DNA of 64,000 nt from Paracoccus sp. R12_2 (lineage in GTDB: Bacteria; Pseudomonadota; Alphaproteobacteria; Rhodobacterales; Rhodobacteraceae). The DNA is taken from positions 1 through 64,000 of the forward strand of contig NZ_JAGHRA010000014.1 of NCBI RefSeq assembly GCF_017744015.1, in the 5' to 3' direction. This document shows, in pieces, positions 36,066 to 45,061 of this stretch (position 1 is its first letter; each line of letters opens with the position of its first letter). Under the pieces are notes generated by a model, which searched no databases, was not told the origin of the DNA, and was given only the letters and a program-made list of their open reading frames with translations. The translations under genes and the position numbers were made by a program.

Positions 36066-37133
36066 TCATGCCGCCGCCCGCCACATCCGGAACCGTCCCT
36101 GTCCGGTCACCTCCCGGATGAGACCGCGCGCCTCCATCCATGCGAGGTTGCGCTGGACGGCCGCCCGACTTGCACCCGTCAGTGCCTCCGCCATAGGCGC
36201 AGATACAAGAGGCCATTCGGCCAACGTCCGACGCAAGGCAGGCGGCGTCTTACCCGAAAGCGCGCTCATTCTGGTTTCCGCTTTCGTGGACCATGCCTCG
36301 ATGTCGTCCAGATGCCGCATTGCAGTGAGGCAAGCTTCCTCCATACCGGTGAGCCAGCGCACTAATCTATCGCGCGGCGAACCGCCAGCGCGCAGACCTC
36401 CCGCACCCCCCAGGGCCAGCGGTGCGAAGATGACCCCCCTGCCCTCCCCTGCGGCGATGCGCCCGGCGGTCACGGCCGCCTCTAGCTGGTCCGAATGCTG
36501 CCCAAGGCCTGCGAGGCTCCAAAGATGGAAGCCCATGCAGGCAAGGGTGATCGGATGCAGTTCAGCGGCCTTTGTCATCAGATCGAGCCACGCACCGGCG
36601 CGGTCGGCGAAAGACTCATCAGCATCGGAAATTCTCTCAGGGTCGCGTCGATCAAGGAAGGCGGCCAGATCGTCCATCGGTCCTCGTCCGCCTGTGAGCC
36701 GCCGCACAGCCCATCCAATCCGCGCCAGAGAGGACGTGTCCTCCTGAACACCAGACAGACGCATGGATATCCATAGCGCCAGCCGGTCCGGACCGATCCG
36801 GTCGCCCACGAACCAGCTGAGCTCGGCAGCTTCGATCAGCGCAAGCCGGTGCCGCCATCCTTCCGGGCCGCGACGCAGCCGGTCGTCCAGGGCACCGAGC
36901 CGTCCGGCCACCCGCGCCAGGCGCGCTGCGCATTTTGCTTCGGCGTGCTGCCAATCGCCGTACACTTCGTTCTCTTTAGGTTCCGCCCGCGGGCCGGGCG
37001 GCAAATAATCCGGCTCCTCCTCCGCTGGACCGGGCAAAAACCACAAATCGTCCTCAGAAGCCTGTTCGACGTCCTCCCTACCGGCTTTAAAGGGGTCAAA
37101 GTCGTCAAGAAATATTTGGCTGCGCGTGTTCAT
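36066..37133 (-). CDS. DUF1612/HTH protein of the RHE_PE00001 type
   Basis: 355 residues from ATG 37133. The N-terminal and central part is a helical domain of unknown function (DUF1612-like) with KAGREDVEQASEDDLWFLPG, LALIEAAELSWFVGDRIGPD and SLARIGWAVRRLTGGRG. The C-terminal 60 residues form a helix-turn-helix: TLAEWPLVSAPMAEALTGAS, RAAVQRNLAWMEARGLIREV. Proteins of this build are common on rhizobial and roseobacter plasmids, with no assigned function. The C-terminal winged helix implies DNA binding and perhaps a plasmid-maintenance role. Confidence 0.7.
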   Translation of the reverse strand: MNTRSQIFLDDFDPFKAGREDVEQASEDDLWFLPGPAEEEPDYLPPGPRAEPKENEVYGDWQHAEAKCAARLARVAGRLGALDDRLRRGPEGWRHRLALIEAAELSWFVGDRIGPDRLALWISMRLSGVQEDTSSLARIGWAVRRLTGGRGPMDDLAAFLDRRDPERISDADESFADRAGAWLDLMTKAAELHPITLACMGFHLWSLAGLGQHSDQLEAAVTAGRIAAGEGRGVIFAPLALGGAGGLRAGGSPRDRLVRWLTGMEEACLTAMRHLDDIEAWSTKAETRMSALSGKTPPALRRTLAEWPLVSAPMAEALTGASRAAVQRNLAWMEARGLIREVTGQGRFRMWRAAA

Positions 37134-37360
37134 ATGCGCAAAATAGCACAATAACGCATGGCACCAAAGGGTTCTCTCATATGGTGCTCGCACACCTATT
37201 CAGAGGTCGCGGGCGCGCGGATGCGTGAATGCTCTCTGATCGAGTTCGTTGAAGGATTGCCCCTGCAATTGCTGCGAACAGCACCACAGAGAAGGCGCTT
37301 GCACCCGTTTATAAATGATCCTTTATTGCTGGTACATGAAACTGCAAACGGCCTGCTTTG

Positions 37361-38245
37361 ATGCCATTGATCGGCTACGCGCGCGTCTCGACCGAGGATC
37401 AGACCCCCCTGCCCCAGTCGCAGGACCTGAAATCCGCGGGTTGTGCGGAGATCCATGAGGAACAAGCCTCGGGCGGAAACCGCGCGCGTCCCGTGCTGGC
37501 CCGCGTGCTCGAGCGAATTAGCAAGGGCGATACCCTTGTCGTTGTGCGCATCGACCGCCTGGCGCGGTCGCTTTCGCATTTGCTGGAAGTGCTCGAGCGG
37601 CTGGAGGCGAAAGGCGCCTTTTTCCGCTCTCTGACCGATCCGATCGACACGTCCTCGCCGCAGGGCAAGTTCACCCTGCAAGTTCTCGGCGCCGCGGCCG
37701 AGTTCGAGCGCGCCCTGATCCGCGAACGCACCAAGGCGGGGCTGTCCTCGGCGCGCAGCAAGGGCCGGATCGGCGGCAATCCAGGCTTGCGCGCTCGCGA
37801 TCCCGCGGCGCTTCGCAAGGTGCGGCTGGCGCGACAGGACGGCTATATGGAACGGCTGAACGAAACCGCGCAGGACTGGGTGCCCCAAGTCCGCCGCCTG
37901 CGGCCCGACATGGCCTGGGAAGACGTGCTGCGCATCATCAACGGCCCCCTGCCCTACGAACGTCAATGGACCCAAAGCCGATTGTTGCGCGCCGTGAATG
38001 CCTATGTCCGCGACGGCTTCCTGCCGGAAACCGTACTTGGCCGTGCCGGTCGCCGCGATACCGACGACCGCTTGCCCGCCATCGTTGCCGGTATCAAGGG
38101 CGCAAACCCAGAAATTACGCTGAAAGAAATCTGCAACAGACTCGAGAAGATGCGGGAGCGGACGCCGCGTGGGCGGACCAGTTGGCAGCCGTCATCCGTG
38201 AAGATGCTGTTGGAGCGAGCCGAGAGGCTGGGGCTGCTAGGGTAG
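37361..38245 (+). CDS. serine recombinase (resolvase/invertase)
   Basis: 294 residues. The resolvase catalytic domain starts PLIGYARVSTEDQ with the nucleophile Ser in ARVST, and contains VVRIDRLARSLSHLLEVLE (conserved Arg of the IDRLARS motif) and FTLQVLGAAAEFERALIRER, the E-helix region. Beyond about residue 150 there is a longer than usual C-terminal extension (about 150 residues) ending in a helical DNA-binding segment (SSVKMLLERAERLGLLG). Serine resolvases resolve plasmid multimers or cointegrates. It lies upstream of VapBC and repABC, in keeping with multimer resolution of this replicon. Confidence 0.88.
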   Translation: MPLIGYARVSTEDQTPLPQSQDLKSAGCAEIHEEQASGGNRARPVLARVLERISKGDTLVVVRIDRLARSLSHLLEVLERLEAKGAFFRSLTDPIDTSSPQGKFTLQVLGAAAEFERALIRERTKAGLSSARSKGRIGGNPGLRARDPAALRKVRLARQDGYMERLNETAQDWVPQVRRLRPDMAWEDVLRIINGPLPYERQWTQSRLLRAVNAYVRDGFLPETVLGRAGRRDTDDRLPAIVAGIKGANPEITLKEICNRLEKMRERTPRGRTSWQPSSVKMLLERAERLGLLG

Positions 38246-38266
38246 ACGCGGCGGACAGCCACCCCC

Positions 38267-38662
38267 TTACGCAAACGGGTTCACTATCCGCAGCTGGTTT
38301 TCAACGAGCAGTCCATCTTGCATGTCCTCGCTCCACAGCGTGGCGCAGCCCGCAATCAGAGCGCTCCCCACGATCATCGCATCATATATCGAGAACCCGT
38401 AGCTCTCCGCCAAGGCACGGCCGACGTCATGGGTTTGCAGGGTCAGCTCTTCGACAGGACACAATGTGCGCAGGCCTTCCAGAAACGCCCCCGTCTCCTC
38501 CCAACTGAGCCCGGCTTTGCGCCGACAGTTTACGAGCGTCTCGTTCAGGACCTGGACGCTGATCCGGGGTCCCTGCCCCAAGATTGTCTCAGCCCGGTCG
38601 GCCTTCGGGCCTTCGTCGAGCACGTATAGGACAACATTCGTGTCAGCGAACTCAGCGCTCAT
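38267..38662 (-). CDS. vapC: VapC-type PIN-domain toxin
   Basis: 131 residues. PIN-domain acidic residues are in FADTNVVLYVLDEG (first Asp), LNETLVNCRRKAG (Glu), GFSIYDAMIVGSALIAG (Asp) and LWSEDMQDG (Asp). VapC toxins are Mg-dependent ribonucleases that cut tRNA or rRNA and are held inactive by VapB. It overlaps the antitoxin gene by 11 bases, the normal vapBC order (antitoxin first). It lies between the recombinase and repABC, as a stabilisation module. Confidence 0.9.
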   Translation of the reverse strand: MSAEFADTNVVLYVLDEGPKADRAETILGQGPRISVQVLNETLVNCRRKAGLSWEETGAFLEGLRTLCPVEELTLQTHDVGRALAESYGFSIYDAMIVGSALIAGCATLWSEDMQDGLLVENQLRIVNPFA

Positions 38663-38882
38663 GCGCAGCGTCGCGGCTCAAGCGGTCCTCAGAAGGCAGC
38701 TTGCCCCGGAAGCGCCGCAGACCGGTCAGTACCTCGTCCGCCCGCGCGAGGCGCCTCACCTTCACCTGGCCGTCGTCCTTGACCAGGTCGATCTGATCGC
38801 CTTCTTTCAAGCCAAGTTCTCGGACAAGCTCCGCGGGCAGACGGACGGCAAGCGAGTTGCCCCATTTTGCGACCTGCATCAT
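38652..38882 (-). CDS. vapB: VapB-type antitoxin (AbrB/SpoVT fold)
   Basis: 76 residues. The N-terminal swapped-hairpin AbrB domain reads QVAKWGNSLAVRLPAELVRE, LGLKEGDQIDLV; the C-terminal tail (LTGLRRFRGKLPSEDRLSRD) is the toxin-binding extension. An AGGAGG lies 5 nt before ATG 38882. It represses its own operon through the dyad just upstream and neutralises VapC. Confidence 0.9.
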   Translation of the reverse strand: MMQVAKWGNSLAVRLPAELVRELGLKEGDQIDLVKDDGQVKVRRLARADEVLTGLRRFRGKLPSEDRLSRDAAHER

Positions 38883-38893
38883 GGCCTCCTAGG

Positions 38894-38921
38894 TGGATAT
38901 ACCCTGTGTAATGTATATCCA
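38894..38921. promoter_or_regulatory. vapBC operator dyad
   Basis: A perfect 9-bp inverted repeat, TGGATATAC-N10-GTATATCCA, sits 12 bp upstream of the vapB start. Its position and symmetry fit autoregulation by the VapB-VapC complex. Confidence 0.75.
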
Positions 38922-39088
38922 AAGGGCTCCAAGAACAAGCCTGCCACCAAACCGTAGCCACGCTTGTGCACGACGCAGCTACTGACACCAGATTTAGAAA
39001 GAGCTTGCGCGAATCTGGCATGTCGGGCAATAGTCTCGAAAAATACCGCGTGGTCACATAAAAATCGCGCCCACGGATCGAGGCAGAG

Positions 39089-40282
39089 ATGAGCGACGCT
39101 GAGCAGGACCTAGACATTGCCATCGGGCACTACGCAGAGCTTCTCGCGTCGAACCTTTACGCGCAACGCGCGGCTCACTTCCCCCCCGACGCCAAGAAGG
39201 TCATGCGCAGCCTGACCAGCGGTGAAGCGGCGGAGTTGCTTGGGGTCGACCATACCTATCTTCGCAAGCTTCATCGAGAAGGAAAGATCGCTGAGGTCGA
39301 AATGACTGCGGGAAGTCACCGTCGGTATACGCTGGATGATGTCTGGGACATCCGCCACGCCCTTGAGGCAAATGCAAAAAAGCCTGGCACCTACGTACCG
39401 GGACGTCGCAGCGGGGATGAGCTTCAGATTATCTCTGTCGTCAACTTCAAGGGTGGGTCCGGCAAGACAACCACGTCGGCGCACTTGGCGCAACGCTTGG
39501 CGCTCAAGGGATATCGGGTGCTTGCGATCGACCTCGATCCACAGGCTTCCCTTTCCGCGCTGCATGGCATCCAGCCTGAATTGGACCTGATGGAGGGCGG
39601 GACCCTCTATGACGCGGTGCGCTACGATGAGCCGGTTCCGATTTCGGATGTGATCCGCAAGACATACATCCGCGGTCTTGATCTGATTCCCGGCAACCTC
39701 GAACTCATGGAATTCGAGCACGAGACGCCGGCCGCCATTCAGCGAGGTGGTGCGCGCGCCTTTTTCGCGCGGGCGCGTGATGCGCTCGACAGTGTCGAAG
39801 CAGACTACGACGTCGTCGTCATCGACTGTCCCCCGCAGCTCGGCTTCCTGACCATGTCCGCCTTGTCGGCATCCTCCGGCGTCCTTGTAACCGTTCACCC
39901 GCAGATGCTCGATTTGATGTCCATGTCGCAGTTCCTGCGCATGACCGCTGATCTGCTCGGTGTCATCCGGGATGCCGGTGCAAATCTTCGTTTCGACTGG
40001 CTGCGGTTCCTACCGACCCGATACAAGGTGGGCGATGCCCCACAGACCGAGGTCATTGCCTTTATCCGTGGACTGTTCGGTAGGTCAGTCCTCACCAACC
40101 ATATGGTTGAGTCGACGGCTATCTCTGACGCGGGGCTGACCAAGCAGACGCTCTATGAGGCCGACAAGAAGGACTTCACGCGTCAGACATTCGACCGCGC
40201 AATCGAGTCCATGAACGCTGTAAACGACGAGATCGCTGAGATCATCCAGAACACGTGGGGCCGAAATGGCAAGAAAGCCTAA
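39089..40282 (+). CDS. repA: RepA, ParA-type partition ATPase of repABC
   Basis: 397 residues, standard RepA length. The N-terminal 110 residues include a MerR-like helix-turn-helix (MRSLTSGEAAELLGVDHTYL, RKLHREGKIAEVEM). The deviant Walker A motif is VNFKGGSGKTTTS; Walker A' is IDLDPQASLS and the Walker B-type motif is VVVIDCPPQLGFLTMSAL. RepA with RepB represses the operon and segregates the plasmid. It overlaps repB by 17 bases. Its promoter should lie in 38922-39088. Confidence 0.95.
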   Translation: MSDAEQDLDIAIGHYAELLASNLYAQRAAHFPPDAKKVMRSLTSGEAAELLGVDHTYLRKLHREGKIAEVEMTAGSHRRYTLDDVWDIRHALEANAKKPGTYVPGRRSGDELQIISVVNFKGGSGKTTTSAHLAQRLALKGYRVLAIDLDPQASLSALHGIQPELDLMEGGTLYDAVRYDEPVPISDVIRKTYIRGLDLIPGNLELMEFEHETPAAIQRGGARAFFARARDALDSVEADYDVVVIDCPPQLGFLTMSALSASSGVLVTVHPQMLDLMSMSQFLRMTADLLGVIRDAGANLRFDWLRFLPTRYKVGDAPQTEVIAFIRGLFGRSVLTNHMVESTAISDAGLTKQTLYEADKKDFTRQTFDRAIESMNAVNDEIAEIIQNTWGRNGKKA

Positions 40283-41198
40283 ACTCGGGATGCCGTTGCA
40301 GACCCTGCGCAATGCGCCTGACGCACTGGAAGGGCGCAGGCTGCGCGGCGGCGTCTTCGAAATCGAGCCTGACCAAATCGAGACCGCAGGTCGGCTCGAT
40401 GACCGTTTGCAGATCGAGACCGAGGGTCTCAAAGCCTCGATTTCCAAGAATGGCCAGCGCGTGCCGATCCTTGTCCGGCCGCTTGAGGGTGAGCGCTACA
40501 GCCTGATCTATGGCCGTCGTCGGCTGGAAGCTTGCAGAGAACTCGGCATAAAGGTCCGCGCCATCGTCACGGAGATGGAGGGCGATCAGGCGCTTCGCGA
40601 TCAGCTTTTGGAGAACCAGGAGCGTCGGGATCTTAGCTTCATCGAACGCGCGCTTGTCGCCGCCGCCTTGCTGGACGGTGACCATCTGAGCGCATCTGAA
40701 CGCACAAACAAGGGTGTCGCGGAGGTTCTCAATTTGACTGAAGCAGGCGTTTCTCAGCTGTTAAGCGTGGTTCGCACCGTGGGGGAGGACTTGATCCTGG
40801 CCATTGGCGCGGCGCCGGGCATCGGAAGGCCCCGATGGGAAGAGCTCAAGAAGTTGCTTGGGTCTAAAGATGTCGATCGCGAACGGCTTGCCGCTTTGGC
40901 CGGTGAGGCGAAGACCACCCACCAAGGTGGGATAAACGAGAAATCCGATAATGCATTCTTGGCCGTCCTCTCCGCTGCAGGAAAGCCTGAACAGACTGCG
41001 TCCTCGTCTCGCCCTCGCGGGCAGCCTGGCACGGTCATTCCGGGCGTCGGTGCAGCCACTGTCACTACTGGACGTCGTGGCAAGCAACTCAAGCTCGAGT
41101 TGAAGGCCGAGGACAGTGATTTCGTCAGCTGGTTGGAGGGCCATGCCCCGCAGTTGATCGCCGAGCTTCACGAGCGCTGGAAGCGTTCGGAAGACTGA
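40266..41198 (+). CDS. repB: RepB, ParB-type centromere-binding protein of repABC
   Basis: 310 residues. The ParB N-terminal domain has the arginine-rich CTPase motif in YSLIYGRRRLEACRELG and the LLENQERRDLSFIERALVAA box. A central helix-turn-helix (KGVAEVLNLTEAGVSQLLSV) binds parS. The C-terminal dimerisation domain follows a linker. It acts with RepA in partition and autorepression. Candidate binding sites are the two 16-bp palindromes after repC; a half-site (CAGCTGTTAAG) also lies inside the gene at about 40755-40765. Confidence 0.95.
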   Translation: MARKPKLGMPLQTLRNAPDALEGRRLRGGVFEIEPDQIETAGRLDDRLQIETEGLKASISKNGQRVPILVRPLEGERYSLIYGRRRLEACRELGIKVRAIVTEMEGDQALRDQLLENQERRDLSFIERALVAAALLDGDHLSASERTNKGVAEVLNLTEAGVSQLLSVVRTVGEDLILAIGAAPGIGRPRWEELKKLLGSKDVDRERLAALAGEAKTTHQGGINEKSDNAFLAVLSAAGKPEQTASSSRPRGQPGTVIPGVGAATVTTGRRGKQLKLELKAEDSDFVSWLEGHAPQLIAELHERWKRSED

Positions 41199-41239
41199 GG
41201 AAGAGCAACAAACAAAGGAGGCACGAGACAGGCAGAAAA

Positions 41240-41324
41240 GAAAAAGGCCCCGAGAAGCAAGCTTCACGAGACCTTTCTTAGGTTTCGCACGGGACCAGCC
41301 CGCTACAAAACTTCAGTTTTCGCA
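41240..41324 (-). ncRNA. repABC antisense countertranscript (ctRNA)
   Basis: Located between repB and repC and read on the opposite strand, as for all repABC operons. The 3' end is a 13-bp stem (41247-41274) with a UU loop and one mismatch, followed by TTTTTCTTTT on the minus strand. Several G-U pairs form only in the minus-strand RNA, so the structure is strand-specific. The predicted start, about 7 nt after the -10 box, gives an RNA near 85 nt. In characterised repABC plasmids this RNA blocks repC translation and sets copy number and incompatibility. Confidence 0.8.
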
Positions 41325-41330
41325 CCTCTG

Positions 41331-41359
41331 AGTGTAGCGATCTGGCCCCTTTCCCGCAA
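41331..41359 (-). promoter_or_regulatory. promoter of the repABC ctRNA
   Basis: On the minus strand TTGCGG (41354-41359) and TACACT (41331-41336) are separated by exactly 17 bp, a good sigma-70 match. It drives the countertranscript towards repB. Confidence 0.7.
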
Positions 41360-41410
41360 GCGCAAAGCGATTCGCGGGCCAGGGAAATTTTGCCTTCGTG
41401 AATTAAAAAC

Positions 41411-42622
41411 ATGGAGTACACACCGATTTCGCCGTTTATGCGGCCGATCTCGCACGCCCATCTGCGCGTAGTCGAGCGACCCGAGGCGTCCGTTCCTGGC
41501 AAGCCCGTCAACAAGTGGGAGCTCTTGCGCGAGCTGTCCAAGGCGCAGGCTGCCTTTGGGGTTTCCGAGCGCGATCTGACGGTTCTCCAAGGGCTGCTCA
41601 GCTTCTTTCCAGATGATGCACTTGGCGGGAACACCGAGATGGTCGTCTTCCCTTCCAACAAGGCGATCTGCGAGCGACTGAACGGCATGCCTTGCTCCAC
41701 GATGCGCCGTCACCTGGCGCGCCTGGTCGAGGCAGGCTTGCTCATGCGGCGCGATAGCCCCAACGGGAAGCGCTATGTCCGCAAGCACGGCGAAGAGCGT
41801 GTGGCTTTCGGCTTCGACCTCTCGCCGCTCCACTGCCGGTCCGAGGAGATCGCGCGGGCCGCAGAGGCCGTGCGTGAGGCCGAGGAGCGTGTCAGGCGGT
41901 TGAGGGAGGTCGTCAGCCTCATGCGGCGCGATCTCGCGGCCCTCTCGGAGTTCGGAGAGGAGATCCGGCCTGGCCTTGGCCTCTGGGATCAGCTGCGCGA
42001 CACGGCCGCCCTCACGGCACGCGCCCTTCGTCGCAAGCTGTCGCTTGAGGACCTTGCGGCTTATCGGGTCGAACTTGAAGCCCTTCTCGACCAGGCGCGG
42101 AACGTCATTGATGGCCCTGAAACAGAAGAGATGAACACCAATGATGCCTGTTCTGATCGTCACCATCATAATTCAAATAAAGAATCTATAGATCTTGAAC
42201 CCGCCTTAGAAAAAGGCACGGCGTCGGCCGACACGCGAGATGATGATACGGATGCGCCTGTTGCTCACGTTGAAGAGCCGGACACACGACAAGTCCCAAA
42301 AATCCCGCTCCACCTAGTACTTGCCGCCTGCCCTTCCCTCAAAACTTTTTACCAAGGCGATATCCGGCACTGGCACCAGCTTTTCGACGCGGCTTGCCAC
42401 GTCCGGCCTGCCATGGGGATCAGTGCATCCGCCTGGGAAGAAGCGCAACGGTTGATGGGCCCCGAGCAGGCGTCGATCGTCGTTGTCGCCATACTGGAGC
42501 GCTTTGCCGACATCCGTTCGCCGGGTGGCTATCTTCGCGCGCTGACATCCAAGGCCGCAGCCGGCGAGTTTTCCTGCGGGCCGATGGTCATGGCGTTGAT
42601 CGGTCGGCGGAGTGCGGCTTAA
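41411..42622 (+). CDS. repC: RepC, replication initiator of repABC
   Basis: 403 residues, normal RepC length. The N-terminal winged helix includes VSERDLTVLQGLLSFFPDDA, FPSNKAICERLNGMPCSTMR and RHLARLVEAGLLMRRDSPNG. The middle is a coiled coil (about 140-190) and an acidic, low-complexity linker (about 235-295). The conserved C-terminal domain reads MGISASAWEEAQRLMGPEQA and SPGGYLRALTSKAAAGEF. RepC binds the origin, which in this plasmid class lies in an AT-rich stretch inside repC itself; the AT-rich segment near 42150-42200 is the natural candidate. Its expression should be limited by the antisense RNA upstream. Confidence 0.95.
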   Translation: MEYTPISPFMRPISHAHLRVVERPEASVPGKPVNKWELLRELSKAQAAFGVSERDLTVLQGLLSFFPDDALGGNTEMVVFPSNKAICERLNGMPCSTMRRHLARLVEAGLLMRRDSPNGKRYVRKHGEERVAFGFDLSPLHCRSEEIARAAEAVREAEERVRRLREVVSLMRRDLAALSEFGEEIRPGLGLWDQLRDTAALTARALRRKLSLEDLAAYRVELEALLDQARNVIDGPETEEMNTNDACSDRHHHNSNKESIDLEPALEKGTASADTRDDDTDAPVAHVEEPDTRQVPKIPLHLVLAACPSLKTFYQGDIRHWHQLFDAACHVRPAMGISASAWEEAQRLMGPEQASIVVVAILERFADIRSPGGYLRALTSKAAAGEFSCGPMVMALIGRRSAA

Positions 42623-42633
42623 CAGCTGTTAAG
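42618..42633. promoter_or_regulatory. parS-like palindrome 1
   Basis: A perfect 16-bp palindrome, CTTAACAGCTGTTAAG, overlapping the repC stop codon. Rhodobacterales repABC plasmids carry short palindromes of this kind near repC that serve as RepB-binding centromeres and define compatibility groups. Confidence 0.75.
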
Positions 42634-42663
42634 TGCAGATCGTCCATGGCTCGCGTGTCATGC

Positions 42664-42679
42664 CTTAACAGCTGTTAAG
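42664..42679. promoter_or_regulatory. parS-like palindrome 2
   Basis: Identical 16-bp palindrome 46 bp (centre to centre) after the first. Paired identical copies immediately downstream of repC strengthen the case for a centromere. Confidence 0.75.
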
Positions 42680-42790
42680 TCGGCTCTAGGCAGCAACAGG
42701 ATGTTCGAGAGGAAAAGGTTGGGGGTTTGAGGGGTGACGGGAAGTGAGATCGGGAGAGTGGCTTCCGGCGCCCGTCGTGGAGAAGATCTG

Positions 42791-44962
42791 ATGGCGAAAG
42801 CAACCCAGAACGTCGTCCTGTCCCCATCGCGGGATATCCCCTTCAAAAATCTCGTGCTGAGCCAGTCCAACGTGCGTCGCATCAAGGCCGGCGTTTCGGT
42901 CGAAGAACTGGCCGAGGACATCGCCCGCCGCGGGCTCCTGCAGAGCCTGAATGTCCGGCCGGTGCTTGATGCCGATGGTGTCGAGACCAACATGTTCGAG
43001 ATCCCGGCCGGTGGCCGCTGCTTCCAGGCGTTGTCGCTCTTGGTGAAGCAGAAGCGGCTGGCGAAGACCGCACCGATCCCCTGCATCGTTCGGGATGCCG
43101 CTTCCGAGATTCTGGCCGAGGATGACTCGCTTGCGGAGAACATGCAGCGCGTCGCCCTGCACCCGCTGGATCAATTCCGCGCCTTCGTGGCTTTGCGCGA
43201 GAATGGTCAGGGCGAAGAGGCGATCGCAGCGGCGTTCTTCGTGTCGCCGCAGATCGTGAAGCAGCGCCTAAAGCTCGCCTCCGTGGTCCCTGCCCTGCTC
43301 GAGGTATATGCCGAGGATGGCATGACGCTGGAACAACTGATGACCTTAACGGTGAACCCGTTTCACGCGCGTCAGGAGCAGGTCTGGCATGCGGTGAAGA
43401 GCTCCTGGCACAAAGAGCCCTACGCCATCCGGCGCATGCTGACGGAAACCTCGGTCCGGGCCTCGGATCGCCGCGCGGTCTTTGTGGGTGTCAATGCCTA
43501 TGAGGCGGCGGGCGGTGTCGTGCTGCGTGATCTCTTCCAGGGCGATGACGGTGGCTGGCTCGAGGACCCTGCTCTGCTCGACCGGCTGGTCACCGAGAAG
43601 CTTCAGGCCGAAGCCGAGGCGCTGGCCTCGGAGGGCTGGAAGTGGATCGAGGTGGCGACCGACCTGCCCTATGGCTACAGCCACGGTCTGCGGCGTCTCG
43701 CCGGTGATCCCGCACAGATGACCGACGAGGAAAGCGCGTCTCACGCCGCGCTTCTCGCCAAGTATCGTGCGCTGGAGGAGGAATACTCTGGTCAGGACGA
43801 ATATCCCGAGGAGATCGACGCGCAGCTCGGGCAGCTCGAGATGGCGATGGAAGCGCTCGAACAGCGGCCCTTGATCTACGACCCGGCCGAGGTCGGGCGC
43901 GCGGGCGTCTTCGTGACGCTGGATCGGGATGGCAGCATTGCGGTCTATCGCGGCTATGTCCGGCCCGAAGACGAGCCGCGTGAGGAGTCCGCGGTCCAGG
44001 ATGGTGATGCTGCGGATATCATGGGGCAGGGGGGTGATGTCGGCGGTTCCAGCTGGAAACCGTCAGTGACGTCCGGGGGCGGCACCGTCATCACCTCAGA
44101 CGGGCAACCGATCGGCGCGGATGCGTGCGAGGAGGACGACGACGGGGCGCTTAAGCCGTTGCCTGAGCGGCTGGTCATGGAACTGACCGCCCATCGGACA
44201 CTCGCGCTGCGCGAGGCCATCGGGCGCTCGCCGGACGTCGCGCTGACGCTCCTGCTCCTGAAGCTCGTGACGGACACCTTCCGCACCTCCTCTGCGACGG
44301 GCAGCTGTCTCGAGGCATCGGTGCGCCATGTCTACATGTCGGCGCAGGCGCCCGATTTGAAAGACAGCGTCGTGGCCAAGCTGGTCGACGAACGGCAAGC
44401 CGCCTGGGAGGCCGATCTGCCGCTCGACGACGATGTTGCGCTCTGGGATTATCTGTCCGTTCTCGACGAGGGCAGCCGTCTGGCGCTGCTGGCGCACTGC
44501 CTAAGCTTCGGGATCAACGCGCTCCATGTGAAGGTGAACCCCTACGGTGCGGGCATCTCCGCCAGCGGCCTGACCCGCCGCATGGCGCATGCCGATCTCG
44601 TGGCGCGCGCGGTGGATCTCGACCTGGTCGAGGCAGGTTGGGAGCCGACGGTCGATGGCTATCTCAACCGCGTGCCGAAGGCCCGGATCCTCGAAGCCGT
44701 GCGCGAGGCTAAGGGGGAGGGGACCGCGCAGCTTTTCGACCACCTGAAGAAGGGTGAGATGGCGACCGAAGCCGAGCGACTCCTCAAGGGCACCGGCTGG
44801 TTGCCCGAGGTCCTGCGCCGGGCCGATCTGGTGGCATGCGACGGCGAGGCGATTGCAGAAGGGCAGGGGGAAGATGCGGGCGCGCCCGACGACATTGATC
44901 TCCCCGCCTTCCTGACGGCCAACCTGCCGGAGAACCCCGCGTCGATGATGGCCGCAGAGTGA
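42791..44962 (+). CDS. large plasmid ParB/RepB/Spo0J-like protein
   Basis: 723 residues from ATG 42791 (GGAGAAG upstream). The first 230 residues are a ParB module: IPFKNLVLSQSNVRRIKAGV, LAEDIARRGLLQSLNVRPVL, DDSLAENMQRVALHPLDQFR and a helix-turn-helix region AIAAAFFVSPQIVKQRLKLA. The remaining 490 residues are specific to large plasmid ParB-like proteins, with acidic linkers (about 380-470) and a C-terminal helical domain. Such proteins are common on alphaproteobacterial plasmids beside repABC, but are distinct from RepB; their role (nucleoid-occlusion-like, DNA modification or partition) is unknown. A GC hairpin (44977-44994) follows the stop. Confidence 0.88.
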   Translation: MAKATQNVVLSPSRDIPFKNLVLSQSNVRRIKAGVSVEELAEDIARRGLLQSLNVRPVLDADGVETNMFEIPAGGRCFQALSLLVKQKRLAKTAPIPCIVRDAASEILAEDDSLAENMQRVALHPLDQFRAFVALRENGQGEEAIAAAFFVSPQIVKQRLKLASVVPALLEVYAEDGMTLEQLMTLTVNPFHARQEQVWHAVKSSWHKEPYAIRRMLTETSVRASDRRAVFVGVNAYEAAGGVVLRDLFQGDDGGWLEDPALLDRLVTEKLQAEAEALASEGWKWIEVATDLPYGYSHGLRRLAGDPAQMTDEESASHAALLAKYRALEEEYSGQDEYPEEIDAQLGQLEMAMEALEQRPLIYDPAEVGRAGVFVTLDRDGSIAVYRGYVRPEDEPREESAVQDGDAADIMGQGGDVGGSSWKPSVTSGGGTVITSDGQPIGADACEEDDDGALKPLPERLVMELTAHRTLALREAIGRSPDVALTLLLLKLVTDTFRTSSATGSCLEASVRHVYMSAQAPDLKDSVVAKLVDERQAAWEADLPLDDDVALWDYLSVLDEGSRLALLAHCLSFGINALHVKVNPYGAGISASGLTRRMAHADLVARAVDLDLVEAGWEPTVDGYLNRVPKARILEAVREAKGEGTAQLFDHLKKGEMATEAERLLKGTGWLPEVLRRADLVACDGEAIAEGQGEDAGAPDDIDLPAFLTANLPENPASMMAAE

Positions 44963-44976
44963 TCTGAGCCATCCGG

Positions 44977-44994
44977 GGGCGGGGAAACCCGCCC
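44977..44994 (+). terminator. GC hairpin with GAAA loop after the ParB-like gene
   Basis: A 7-bp stem, GGGCGGG/CCCGCCC, closed by a GAAA tetraloop 15 bp after the stop codon. There is no U tract, so it is either a weak terminator or an RNA-stabilising hairpin. Confidence 0.45.
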
Positions 44995-45028
44995 TCATTC
45001 CAACAAAAGCCAGCAATATCAATATGCT

Positions 45029-45048
45029 GAATGCGAACACTCGCATTC
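45029..45048. promoter_or_regulatory. inverted repeat before a broken plasmid gene
   Basis: A perfect 8-bp inverted repeat, GAATGCGA-N4-TCGCATTC, 14 bp upstream of ATG 45062. Its symmetry and spacing suggest an operator, but the regulator is unknown. Confidence 0.5.
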
Positions 45049-45061
45049 GGGATGAGGAATC

